Positions 34,282 through 42,960 of a stretch of DNA of 64,000 nucleotides are shown here, piece by piece. Each line of letters opens with the position of its first letter. Within the stretch, counting starts at the first letter, position 1. Source of the stretch: JALHOP01 sp964484195. Its GTDB lineage: Bacteria; Myxococcota; XYA12-FULL-58-9; JALHOP01. The translations under genes and the position numbers were made by a program. Location of the stretch: positions 868,001 through 932,000 of the forward strand of contig CAZAER010000001.1 in NCBI GenBank assembly GCA_964484195.1, in the 5' to 3' direction. The notes below the pieces were generated by a model, which did not search any database, was not told where the DNA came from, and worked only from the letters and a program-made list of their open reading frames with translations.

Positions 34282-35834
34282 GCTCGTTCGCCGAGCGCTT
34301 CGCGGCGATCCTCGAAACGCGCACCGGCATTCGTTTGAACCGCCAGAACGTACAACGCGTCAGCGGTGTTTTGCGCGCCCGCGCCGAAACCTTGGGTCAT
34401 GCGAGCGCGGACGCCTACGTCGACGACATCGAGAAGAACATCGCCACGTCGGAGATGCAGACGTTGGTGAATCTGGTCACGGTCGGCAAAACCTCGTTCT
34501 ATCGTTATCCCGACATGGTGTCCGCTATCGTGAACATCGTCGTACCGGCGCTGCACAATCATCTGCACCCTGCACGCGGGATCAACATCTGGAGCGCCGG
34601 TTGCTCCACCGGCGAGGAGCCCTACACGCTGGCGATGGCCCTCGACGAAGACGGTTGGTTCGCCAAGCGACGCGTCCGTATCCTCGCGACCGATATCAAC
34701 ACGAGCTCGCTCGACCACGCCCGCGCCGGCCGCTATGGGCACGCGCGGATCGAGCGCTTGCCTCCCAGCGTGCGCAAACACGTCACCGCGCAGGACCACT
34801 TCATCACGGTGAATCGCGACATTCGCGAGCGCATCAGCTTCGAGCGCTTGAATCTCGCGTCCGATCCCTTTCCCGATCCCGGCAACTGGCACATCATCGT
34901 CTGCGCCAACGTGCTCATTTACTTTGGCGCTCAGGGCGTCACGCGCATCCTCGACAAATTCTGCGGGGCGATGGCGCAAGACGCGGCGCTCTTTCTCGGC
35001 GGCGCGGAAAATCCCGCGAGCTATGACCAGCGCTTGTCTCCGGCGCGTTTCGGCAAAGCGTACGGCTTTCTCCGTGGGGACTGGAACGGGGCCATGCAGG
35101 AGCACCGTCTCGAGCACTCGGGGCCGCCGCGCTTCCGCGACGAGAAAACGCCGGCGACGGGTATTCGCAAACCACCGTCCCCGATTGCCACGAGCAACAC
35201 GTCGACACCGGCGCACACCGCCGAGACCCCGCGCACCCGCCGTAACACTCAGCCCCTCGAGGAAGCCGAGCAGACGACGTTCGAGGTCGAGAAGCTCCTC
35301 AACGTCGCCTCGGGCGGTGCGAGAGACTTGGCCATCACGCGCCTCGCCGAGCTGCGCGAGCAGTACCCCGATCACCCGCGCGTGGCTCGCGCCCTGGGGA
35401 TGTTGCTGTTCAACGAGAAGCGCTTCGAGGAGTCACGCGCCGCGCTCGACGACGCTATCACGGTCGATCCGCTGGCTTTCGATCTCTACTTCTACCTCGG
35501 GTGGCTCTATCTCGCTCTCGACGACGTCGATGCGGCACGTCAGGCGCTACGCCGAGCGCTGTTCCTCGAGCCCGGTTTCACCTTCGCGCGTTACGAGCTG
35601 GCGTTGACGCTGCATCGCGGCGGCCAGTTCGACGAGGCCGTGCGCGAGTACGCTCGAGCGGAGCAAGCCGCCTCGGACCCTCGGGTCAACGAGCGCTTGC
35701 GCGAGCGGACCGCCGGCTCGAGCGAAACCTTCTGGATCAACGATTCGTTCATCGTCGAGTTGTGTAGAAGCAATAAAGAACGAGCAAGGCAGCGACTCGG
35801 CCCTCAAACTTCGGGTAGAATCAGCGGACAGTGA
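34278..35834 (+). CDS. cheR: CheR methyltransferase with C-terminal TPR repeats
   Basis: 518 residues from the GTG at 34278 (GTGA overlap with cheB). N-terminal helical CheR domain, SAM-binding motif SAGCSTGEEPYTLAM, RILATDINTSSLDHA, and NVLIYF. After a disordered Pro/Thr linker (about 285-330) the C terminus holds three TPR-like units (HPRVARALGMLLFNEKRFEE; AFDLYFYLGWLYLAL; FARYELALTLHRGGQFDEA). CheR-TPR fusions are common in myxobacteria and may target the enzyme to a particular receptor array. CheR methylates receptor glutamates; no receptor gene is in the window. Confidence 0.94.
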   Translation: MSSFAERFAAILETRTGIRLNRQNVQRVSGVLRARAETLGHASADAYVDDIEKNIATSEMQTLVNLVTVGKTSFYRYPDMVSAIVNIVVPALHNHLHPARGINIWSAGCSTGEEPYTLAMALDEDGWFAKRRVRILATDINTSSLDHARAGRYGHARIERLPPSVRKHVTAQDHFITVNRDIRERISFERLNLASDPFPDPGNWHIIVCANVLIYFGAQGVTRILDKFCGAMAQDAALFLGGAENPASYDQRLSPARFGKAYGFLRGDWNGAMQEHRLEHSGPPRFRDEKTPATGIRKPPSPIATSNTSTPAHTAETPRTRRNTQPLEEAEQTTFEVEKLLNVASGGARDLAITRLAELREQYPDHPRVARALGMLLFNEKRFEESRAALDDAITVDPLAFDLYFYLGWLYLALDDVDAARQALRRALFLEPGFTFARYELALTLHRGGQFDEAVREYARAEQAASDPRVNERLRERTAGSSETFWINDSFIVELCRSNKERARQRLGPQTSGRISGQ

Positions 35835-35927
35835 AAACCCCTATGACATGCTGTCGTGTGTGCGTAGGTGGGCAGGGTCTTTCTTGACCTGAACGTAGGA
35901 AAGTCCTTAGCCTTGCGCGGGGGAAAT

Positions 35928-36317
35928 ATGGGCACGAAGATCGTTCTGGTGGACGACAGCCTCGTGGCGCTCGAGTGGGCCCGTGAGGCACTGGCCCCAC
36001 TAGGCTTCGAAGTCGTGACCTACAACGCCTCGCTCGGCATCCAGGCATTCGTCCGCAAAAACCAGCCGCGCCTCGTGTTGCTCGACGTGAACATGCCGGC
36101 GCTCAACGGCGACCTGGTCTGCCGCATGCTCAAAGAGAGCCCGCAAACCAAAGACGTCTTGGTCGCCCTCTACTCCTCGATGCCGGAAGACGAGCTGCAA
36201 CAGCTGGCCGAGAAGAGCGGCGCCGACGGCTACATCATCAAGTCGAACGACGTCAGCCTCCTGTCGGAGCAACTCGAGCGCTTGCTCAGCCGCCCCAACT
36301 ACACAACACCAGCCTGA
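35928..36317 (+). CDS. single-domain response regulator
   Basis: 129 residues from the ATG at 35928 with a GGGG ribosome site; an upstream in-frame ATG at 35868 adds a non-homologous leader. CheY-like: acidic pair VDD (9-10), phospho-Asp53 in LLDVNMPALNG, Ser in LYSSM, Lys in YIIKSND. No output domain. Placed about 95 nt after cheR, so it may be the CheA target or may work with the cyclase that follows. Confidence 0.88.
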   Translation: MGTKIVLVDDSLVALEWAREALAPLGFEVVTYNASLGIQAFVRKNQPRLVLLDVNMPALNGDLVCRMLKESPQTKDVLVALYSSMPEDELQQLAEKSGADGYIIKSNDVSLLSEQLERLLSRPNYTTPA

Positions 36318-36349
36318 TCGCGGCGCCGGTCCATCGTCACGCAAGGAAT

Positions 36350-36378
36350 GCGACACGAAGTCTGACTCCGTGTAAGGT
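36350..36378 (+). promoter_or_regulatory. leaderless-type promoter of the cyclase gene
   Basis: GCGACA (36350-36355), 17-nt spacer, TAAGGT (36373-36378), ending 6 nt before the GTG at 36385. Confidence 0.4.
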
Positions 36379-36384
36379 ACAGGC

Positions 36385-38958
36385 GTGAAAATCCCGAGCT
36401 TCCTACGGCGTGTCACCCCCCTCCGTATCGCTCTCGTCATCGCTCTCGCCTTCTGCGCCATGCATTTTGCGATCGAGCTGAACTTGTTCGCGACGGGTCC
36501 GCTGTCGCGGAGCGGATTCATCCGTTTGCTCGACTTGAAGTCACTCGACCTCAAGTTCTTGAGTCGCGGTAAGCCCGACAACATCGAGCCCAAAGTGGTC
36601 GTCGCCGCGGTCGATGAGAAGAGCATCGAACGCTACGGCCTATTCCCCTGGAACCGCCGCATCATCGCCGACTTGGTCGACAAGCTCACCGAAGGCGGCG
36701 CCAAGGTGATCGGATTCGATATCGTGTTCGGCGACGAGGACCGCAACTCGTCGTATCAGAGCGTCCGCCGCTTCCTCACCGCCTACGACGAGCGCGCCTT
36801 GTCGCCATCGTCGAAGCTCTCGAAGGAGATGCTCGACGAGCTGCGCACCAGTGGGGCCGCGCAGGCCGAGCTCAAGAGCGCTATCGCGGAGCTCGAGAAC
36901 AAGCTCAAGGACCGCGAGGGCAAACAACCACCACCTCCCGGTGCGTTGATGACCTTGCAGCGCCTGAAAGCGCAGAACGAAAAGTCGCTCAAGAACCTCG
37001 GGCGCGCCCGTGATCTCGCCGTCGACTGGAGCGACCGCTCCGGCAAGTTCTACGACATGATGAGCCGCGAGATTTCCGATGTCTCGCCCGACGAAGCCCT
37101 CGCCCGCGCTGTCGGCCGCTCGCCGCAGACCATCCTCGGCTACTTCTTCTTGCGCAGCAAAGAGGAGCTCAAGAGCCTCTCGATGGAAGCGATGAAAGAC
37201 GCGGCCATTCCGCTCAAGCGAGTGGCCATCCCGTCGCTGTACGTCGAAAAAGAGGCGCCATACGGCGTGGTCATCGAGCCGACCGAGAGCGATTGGCCGA
37301 AGATGCACGTCGACCGAGCGCTCGGCGTCCGCGCGGTGTTGCCGAAGATCGCCGAGCCGGCCAAGGGCTTCGGCAACTTCAACGTGTCGCCCGACCAAGA
37401 CGGCGTAGCGCGTAAGGCGCCGTTGCTCGCGGTCTACGAGGGCGCCTTCTACCCTGCTCTCTCCCTCGCGAGCGCCGCCAAGTACCTCGACCAGACCATC
37501 TATCCCATCGAAGGTCTGTGGCCGAAGGTCACCATCGATCACATCGATCTCGGCGAGATGCACATCCCGACCACCGAGCGCGGCGAGATGCTCATCGACT
37601 ATTATGGTGTGCCCCAGCAGTATATCCCGACCATCAGCGTCGCCGATATCCTCGATGGGTCCGCACAACCTGCGACCTTCAAAGACAAGGTCGTCCTCGT
37701 CGGCATGACCGCTATCGGCACCTACGACTTCCGAGTCACGCCGTTCTCGCCGGTCACGCCTGGTGTCTACATCCACGCCGCCGGCATCCAGAACATCCTC
37801 GATGGCCGCTTCCTGGTTCGCCAGGACTACATCGTCATGTTCGAGATGATCGCCTTCATCTTGCTCGGCATCCTCATGGGCGTCGGCTTCGCGCGCCTGC
37901 CTGCGTGGGCGACCATCACCGGCACCCTGCTCTTCGGCGTCGTCGTCTATTTCGTCGACGTGAACGCCATCTTCTCGAACGGCTTCTGGACCTTGAACGT
38001 CTTGCCGACGCTGCAAGCGACCCTCACCGCGGTCGCCATCATCATCTACAAGTTCCTCACCGAGGGTCGCGAGAAGCGCCAGATCCGCAAAGCCTTCCAG
38101 CACTACCTGAACAAGACCGTCGTCGACATGATCATCAAAGATCCGTCGCGCCTGAAGCTCGGCGGCGAGCGCCGCGAATGCACCGTCTTCTTCAGCGACG
38201 TCCGCGGCTTCACCACCCTCTCGGAGAAGCTGACTCCCGAGCAGCTGGTGCACGTGCTCAACACGTACCTCACGCCGATGACCGACTTGATCTTCAAGTA
38301 CGACGGCACGCTCGACAAATACATCGGCGACGCCATCATGGCGTTCTTCAACGCGCCCATCGACCAGAGCGATCACGCCATCCGCGCCTGCCACGTCTCG
38401 GTCGACATGATGGTCGAGCTCGAGAGCCTGCGTAAGCAATGGGCTGCCGAAGGCATGACCCACAACATCGACATCGGCATCGGCCTGAACTCGGGCCCGA
38501 TGGTCGTCGGCAACATGGGCACGCCGAACTACTTCAACTACACGGCCATGGGCGACACCGTGAACCTGGGCAGCCGTCTCGAAGGCATCAACAAAGAGTA
38601 CGGCACCAACATCATCATCAGCCAGTCCACCCACTCTCTGGCCAAAGACCACATCCACGTGCGCGAGATGGATCTGGTGAAGGTGAAGGGCAAAAACGAG
38701 CCCGTTCACATCTACGAGCTCGTCGGCAAAGGCGCGGCGACCGGCGCCTCCAAAGAGCTCATCGACGCCTGGGGCCGTGGCTTGAATCTCTATCGGAACC
38801 AAAAATGGGACGACGCCATCGCCATCTTCGATATGATCCGCACACAGATGAAAATTGGTGATGGACCCAGTGAGACGTACATTGAGCGGTGCGAGATCAT
38901 GCGCGCCGAACCGCCGGGCGCTGACTGGGACGGCGTCTGGACGATGACCACGAAGTAG
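36385..38958 (+). CDS. CHASE2-domain class III adenylate cyclase
   Basis: 857 residues from a GTG. N-terminal membrane helix (about 13-33), a large extracytoplasmic CHASE2 sensor domain (about 60-475) with an inserted charged coiled-coil-like stretch (about 130-220), three membrane helices (about 483-560) and a C-terminal class III cyclase domain (about 590-775). Catalytic features: metal Asp in FFSDVRGFTT (about 604) and in KYIGDAIMAFF (about 647), and YTAMGDTVNLGSRLE, where the Lys/Asp pattern fits ATP. A helical tail follows. It should make cAMP in response to an envelope signal. The next two genes encode a cAMP-binding regulator and a cAMP phosphodiesterase-like enzyme. Confidence 0.93.
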   Translation: MKIPSFLRRVTPLRIALVIALAFCAMHFAIELNLFATGPLSRSGFIRLLDLKSLDLKFLSRGKPDNIEPKVVVAAVDEKSIERYGLFPWNRRIIADLVDKLTEGGAKVIGFDIVFGDEDRNSSYQSVRRFLTAYDERALSPSSKLSKEMLDELRTSGAAQAELKSAIAELENKLKDREGKQPPPPGALMTLQRLKAQNEKSLKNLGRARDLAVDWSDRSGKFYDMMSREISDVSPDEALARAVGRSPQTILGYFFLRSKEELKSLSMEAMKDAAIPLKRVAIPSLYVEKEAPYGVVIEPTESDWPKMHVDRALGVRAVLPKIAEPAKGFGNFNVSPDQDGVARKAPLLAVYEGAFYPALSLASAAKYLDQTIYPIEGLWPKVTIDHIDLGEMHIPTTERGEMLIDYYGVPQQYIPTISVADILDGSAQPATFKDKVVLVGMTAIGTYDFRVTPFSPVTPGVYIHAAGIQNILDGRFLVRQDYIVMFEMIAFILLGILMGVGFARLPAWATITGTLLFGVVVYFVDVNAIFSNGFWTLNVLPTLQATLTAVAIIIYKFLTEGREKRQIRKAFQHYLNKTVVDMIIKDPSRLKLGGERRECTVFFSDVRGFTTLSEKLTPEQLVHVLNTYLTPMTDLIFKYDGTLDKYIGDAIMAFFNAPIDQSDHAIRACHVSVDMMVELESLRKQWAAEGMTHNIDIGIGLNSGPMVVGNMGTPNYFNYTAMGDTVNLGSRLEGINKEYGTNIIISQSTHSLAKDHIHVREMDLVKVKGKNEPVHIYELVGKGAATGASKELIDAWGRGLNLYRNQKWDDAIAIFDMIRTQMKIGDGPSETYIERCEIMRAEPPGADWDGVWTMTTK

Positions 38959-38990
38959 CGATAGCTCTTCTAGGCTTAGAGGGTAGCGCC

Positions 38991-39638
38991 ATGGCAGACG
39001 ACAAATTGTACGAACGATTCGGCCGCGAGTTCCCCAAGGGGCATCCCCTCTTCAAGGACGGCGAAGCCGGCAAAGAGATGTTCGTGGTCCAGTCGGGCAA
39101 GGTCCGCATCCACAAGAACGTTCGCGACGTCGAGAAGACGCTCGCGGTGCTGGGACCCGGCGAGTTCTTCGGCGAGATGTCGATCTTGAACAACAAGCCG
39201 CGCTCCGCGTCGGCGACCGTGGAAGAGCCGGCGCGTCTCTTGGTGATCGATCCCAAGACGTTCGAAGCGATGGTGCGCGGCAACGCCGAGATCGCCGTGC
39301 GTCTCATCAAGAAGCTCGCGACACGCCTCCAAGAGACCGACGATCAAATCGAGAACCTGCTCCTGCGCGATCACAACTCGCGCGTCGTGCACTTCTTGAG
39401 TCACATCGCAGCCAAACAAGGCGCCCAGACCGCCGAAGGGTTGCAGCTCGAGATCACCCTCAAGGACATCGCCATGAAGATCGGCCTCGAGATCGAGCCG
39501 GTGAACGAGGTGATGAACAAGCTGATCCGCTCGCGGCTGGTGAAGCTCACCGAAAGCGGTGTGGTCATCCACGATGTGAACAAGCTGCGTGAGTTCCTCG
39601 AGTTCCTCGAGATGAAAGAAAAGTTCGGCGATATCTAA
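38991..39638 (+). CDS. cyclic-nucleotide-binding regulator (Crp/Fnr-like)
   Basis: 215 residues, GAGGG 9 nt before the ATG. N-terminal cNMP-binding domain (about 15-115) with the phosphate-binding cassette GEFFGEMSILNNKPRSASATV-type residues: the Gly-Glu and the Arg-Ser that hold cAMP are present. A long dimer helix follows, and a C-terminal winged-helix-like region (about 145-205; LKDIAMKIGLEIEPVNEVMNKLIRSR) that matches a Crp-type HTH. It is most likely a cAMP-responsive transcription factor acting with the upstream cyclase; loss of DNA binding cannot be excluded. Confidence 0.87.
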   Translation: MADDKLYERFGREFPKGHPLFKDGEAGKEMFVVQSGKVRIHKNVRDVEKTLAVLGPGEFFGEMSILNNKPRSASATVEEPARLLVIDPKTFEAMVRGNAEIAVRLIKKLATRLQETDDQIENLLLRDHNSRVVHFLSHIAAKQGAQTAEGLQLEITLKDIAMKIGLEIEPVNEVMNKLIRSRLVKLTESGVVIHDVNKLREFLEFLEMKEKFGDI

Positions 39639-39656
39639 AGGAGACGGACCCCCTCA

Positions 39657-40436
39657 ATGCGCTTTCGCGTACTCGGCTGCCACGGCGGCGAATCGGCTAC
39701 CCATCGAGCAACTTCGTTCCTGATCGACGACGTGCTGTTGCTCGACGCCGGCTCGGCGACGCGCAGCCTCACGGTTCAAGAGCAGATCGCCATCGATCAC
39801 ATCGTGCTGTCGCACGTGCACTTGGATCACGTGCGCGACATCGCGCTGCTCTGCGACAACATCATCGGCGCCCGCAAGAAGCCGCTGGTCGTCCACTGCA
39901 CCGAGTTCACCGCCGACGCCTTGTTCAAGCACATCTTGAACAACGTCATCTGGCCCGACTTTTCGAAGATCCCCAATCCCGGTGACCCCGAGAAGCGCCC
40001 CACCCTCCAGGTGAACCGCTTCAAGCCCGGCGCGACCATCGAGGTCGGGGGCTACCAAATCAAGACCGTCGCCGTGAACCACACGGTCGAGACCCACGCC
40101 CTGTTCGTCCGCGACAAGTCCGGAACCGTGGTCTACTCGGGCGATACCGGCCCGTGTGACGCGCTCTACGACGAGGTCAATCGCACCGAAGACCTGCGCG
40201 CCTTCATCACCGAGGTGAGCTTCCCGAACAACATGGAAGGGCTCGCCAAGGTGTCGGGCCACCTGACCCCGGTGATGCTGCAGACCGAGCTCAAGAAGCT
40301 CAAGGTAAAGGGCCAGGTGCCCGTGCTCATCTACCACTTGAAGCCCGGCTTCTACGATGTGGTGAAGCAGCAGATCGCCGACCTCAAAGACTCGCGCATC
40401 ACCATACTAAAACCGATGGACGAGTTTACGTTCTAA
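39657..40436 (+). CDS. class II cAMP phosphodiesterase-like metallo-beta-lactamase-fold hydrolase
   Basis: 259 residues. MBL-fold metal site H53-V-H55-L-D57-H58 in LSHVHLDHVRDI, which matches the signature of class II cyclic-AMP phosphodiesterases (H-x-H-L-D-H), then VNHTVETHA, SGDTG and YHLKPGF. Overall sequence order fits PF02112-like proteins better than RNase Z or glyoxalase II. Sitting directly after the cyclase and the cNMP-binding regulator, it most likely degrades the cAMP they use. Start ATG 18 nt after the regulator stop, with GGAGACGG upstream. Confidence 0.8.
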   Translation: MRFRVLGCHGGESATHRATSFLIDDVLLLDAGSATRSLTVQEQIAIDHIVLSHVHLDHVRDIALLCDNIIGARKKPLVVHCTEFTADALFKHILNNVIWPDFSKIPNPGDPEKRPTLQVNRFKPGATIEVGGYQIKTVAVNHTVETHALFVRDKSGTVVYSGDTGPCDALYDEVNRTEDLRAFITEVSFPNNMEGLAKVSGHLTPVMLQTELKKLKVKGQVPVLIYHLKPGFYDVVKQQIADLKDSRITILKPMDEFTF

Positions 40437-40455
40437 TGGATGAGCTCACGTTCTG
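40416..40455 (+). repeat. 20-bp tandem duplication across the phosphodiesterase-folC junction
   Basis: ATGGACGAGTTTACGTTCTA (40416-40435) is followed immediately by ATGGATGAGCTCACGTTCTG (40436-40455), 16 of 20 identical. The first copy encodes the C-terminal MDEFTF and its stop; the second carries the folC start, so the folC initiation region appears to derive from the 3' end of the upstream gene. Confidence 0.7.
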
Positions 40456-41660
40456 AGTACGCAGCCACCCTCGGCGCGATGTTCGGTCGGGCGGCCACCG
40501 GCATCAAGCTGGGGCTCGACAACATGCGGGCCGCCTTGGCGCTGTTCGGCGATCCGCATCAGCGCATCAAACACGTCGTGGTCGCGGGCACGAACGGCAA
40601 GGGCTCGACCTCGACGCTGATCGCGGACGCGCTGAGGTACTCCGACCACAAGGTCGGGCACTACACCTCGCCGCACCTCTTGCGTTTCACGGAGCGCATT
40701 CGCGTCGATGGCGCCGAGGTCGATTCAGGACGTGTCGTCGAGCTCTACGCCGCCATCGCCTCGGCGGAACGCCGGTTGCCGCAGCCGCTCACGTTCTTCG
40801 AAGTCGCGACGCTCATGGCCTTCCAGGTCTTCGCGGAGGACAACGTCGACCTCGCGGTGCTCGAGGTTGGCCTCGGTGGCCGCCTCGACGCGGTGAACGT
40901 CGTCGACCGTGTGTTGTCGGTGATCACGCCCATCGGCATCGACCACGAGCGCTATCTGGGCTCGACGCTGTCCGCGATAGCGAGCGAGAAGGCAGGCATC
41001 ATCGCGCGCGACACACCCTGCGTCAGCGCCCCGCAAGACCCAATCGTCTGGGACGTGCTCGAGGCTCAGGCCCGCACCATGAACGCGCAGTTGCTCCAAG
41101 CCCCACCATTCCCTTCGACCCAACCCGCCGGCACCTACCAACGCGTCAACGTCGCGACCGCCGCCGCCGCCCTGCAGATGCTCCGCCGCGCCGGCTTCGG
41201 GGTCGGCGTCGACCACTTGGCGCGCGCCTGCCGTGAGTTCCGCTGGCCCGGCCGCTATCAGTGGCTCGGCGACGTGCTCCTCGATGGCGCCCACAACGGC
41301 CACGGGGTCGAAGCCCTCCTCGCCGCGCTCGACAACGACTCCCAGGCGCGAGGCCGGCCCATGCACCTCGTCGCTACCGTTCTAGCGGACAAGGATCCCG
41401 CGATGGTCCTCGAACCACTCGTCAAGCGCGCCGCTAGCGTACAGATCGTGCCTGTCGGCTCGATACGCTCACGCTCCATCGCGGACCTGCGCACCTTGGG
41501 GCATCCCGTCGTCGGCGGCATCTCCCAGGCTTTGGCCGAGGCCGGCCGTTGCGCCGCGAGCGATAGCGGCTTCGTGCTCGTCGCGGGCTCGCTGTTCATC
41601 GTAGCCGACGCGCTCGCGGTCCTGACCGGGGCGCCGCGGGACCCGCCGATCGACGGCTGA
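40440..41660 (+). CDS. folC: bifunctional folylpolyglutamate / dihydrofolate synthase
   Basis: 406 residues. Mur-ligase-type enzyme that adds glutamate to dihydropteroate or folates using ATP. P-loop GTNGKGS (50-56), SPHLLRFTERI (folate-site loop), EVGLGGRLDAVNVV and the catalytic-metal His in GIDHERYLGS are all present; the C-terminal domain keeps LLDGAHN. Length is normal. The accD/folC context is missing. It is probably co-transcribed with the cAMP cassette (3-nt gap). Confidence 0.93.
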   Translation: MSSRSEYAATLGAMFGRAATGIKLGLDNMRAALALFGDPHQRIKHVVVAGTNGKGSTSTLIADALRYSDHKVGHYTSPHLLRFTERIRVDGAEVDSGRVVELYAAIASAERRLPQPLTFFEVATLMAFQVFAEDNVDLAVLEVGLGGRLDAVNVVDRVLSVITPIGIDHERYLGSTLSAIASEKAGIIARDTPCVSAPQDPIVWDVLEAQARTMNAQLLQAPPFPSTQPAGTYQRVNVATAAAALQMLRRAGFGVGVDHLARACREFRWPGRYQWLGDVLLDGAHNGHGVEALLAALDNDSQARGRPMHLVATVLADKDPAMVLEPLVKRAASVQIVPVGSIRSRSIADLRTLGHPVVGGISQALAEAGRCAASDSGFVLVAGSLFIVADALAVLTGAPRDPPIDG

Positions 41661-41668
41661 TGCACCCG

Positions 41669-42955
41669 CTATCGCGTCAGGCGTGCGAGGTTCTCCCGCG
41701 CCGGCGTGTACCGAGGCTCTGCCGCCAATGCGTGGACGTACGCGGAGATCGCCGACTCGGGAGCGTAGTTGCGCTCGTGCGCGACGCCGAGATTGTTCCA
41801 GGCGCGTGGGTTTTTGGGCGCTTCGCGCACCGTGCTCTTCCACAGGGTCACTTCGCTCTCGTATTCACGGTTCCGGACGACCGTCGCAACCGCGAGCACG
41901 ACGACGAGCGCCGCCGCGAAGGCCGCCGTGACCCTGACGCGCCTCGGCCGCCACTCGGCCACCATGGCCCCGACGACCAGGAACAAGCCGAAGTCGGCGA
42001 TGTACGCGTGACGCTCGTTGATGACATCGACGCGTGAGACGAGCGCGTAAATGAGGAAGGCGTGCAGGAGAAACCAGGCGATGCCGAAGGTGACGACCGG
42101 CCGCGACGTCCGCTGGCTGACCGCTATTGCGATCAAGGCGACCACCACCGCGATCCCCAAGACGAGGCCCGCCGTCGTCGGACGAGCCCATAACCCTGGG
42201 TCGATGCACGGCCGCCGCAAGAGCACGAGAGCTTTTGCGAGGTAGCCGATGGCTCCGAGCTGCTGAACCACGGCGTCACGCAAAGCACGCTGGCCGATGA
42301 CCCGGTAGATGAGCGCGAAGTAGCGGTCATGCGAGACCATGAACGCAAAGACCGCCGCTCCAGCCACCCACCACGGCGCCTGGCGCGCGATTACTGTCCG
42401 CGGCGGCGCACGCTCGACCAGCTTGTCCCAAAGGAGCAGCCCCAGGGGCAACACGAGCGTGGTCTCCTTGGTCAAGACGGCGCACGCGAACGCCAGCGGT
42501 GCCGCGCCCCACACGAGGCCCCCGTGCCGGGTGCGCGTCCCGTAAACGTGCGCGAGCAACGCGAGCAGCGCGAACGTCGTCGACAGCAGTGACGGGCGCC
42601 CGCTGATGTAAGTCACCGCCTCGGTGTGCACGGGGTGTAGAGCAAAGAGCGTCGCGGTCACCAACGCGCCGAGACGCGAAGAGCCACGCAGCGCGAGGCT
42701 CGCGAGCGTGAGCACGAGCCAGACGTTCACGAGGTGGACGATGACGTTGAACAGATGGAACGCGAACGTGCCGTCGCCGAACCAGGCGCAGAATGCGTAC
42801 GTCAGCTTGACGACAGGGCGCAGCCCACCGAGCGAGCCCGAGATGCCGCGGTCATCGAACTGGAAAGGAGTGGCTAGCGCCACGGAGTAGACCGCCGCAG
42901 TGAGCCCGAACAAGGCGACGCGAGCGCGGCGCCAGGCGAGCGCGTCATCGAGCAC
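41669..42955 (-). CDS. TMTC-like multi-pass membrane protein with TPR tail
   Basis: 428 residues from the GTG at 42955; the frame stays open upstream but only as a shadow of the next gene. About ten membrane helices with the GT-C type motif FALHPVHTEAVTYISGRPSLL, typical of TMTC and DUF1736 proteins that transfer mannose from a lipid carrier. The early FDDRGI loop could hold the metal-binding Asp pair of GT-C enzymes. A short TPR (NPRAWNNLGVAHER) ends the protein. Likely a protein or envelope glycosyltransferase; substrate unknown. Confidence 0.8.
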   Translation of the reverse strand: MLDDALAWRRARVALFGLTAAVYSVALATPFQFDDRGISGSLGGLRPVVKLTYAFCAWFGDGTFAFHLFNVIVHLVNVWLVLTLASLALRGSSRLGALVTATLFALHPVHTEAVTYISGRPSLLSTTFALLALLAHVYGTRTRHGGLVWGAAPLAFACAVLTKETTLVLPLGLLLWDKLVERAPPRTVIARQAPWWVAGAAVFAFMVSHDRYFALIYRVIGQRALRDAVVQQLGAIGYLAKALVLLRRPCIDPGLWARPTTAGLVLGIAVVVALIAIAVSQRTSRPVVTFGIAWFLLHAFLIYALVSRVDVINERHAYIADFGLFLVVGAMVAEWRPRRVRVTAAFAAALVVVLAVATVVRNREYESEVTLWKSTVREAPKNPRAWNNLGVAHERNYAPESAISAYVHALAAEPRYTPARENLARLTR

Positions 42956-42960
42956 GTCGA

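Noticed and set aside
36640..38802. Long minus-strand open frame opposite the adenylate cyclase
   Set aside because: Composition is the His/Val/Asp/Gln-rich pattern of an antisense frame in GC-rich DNA; the plus strand has full cyclase motifs.
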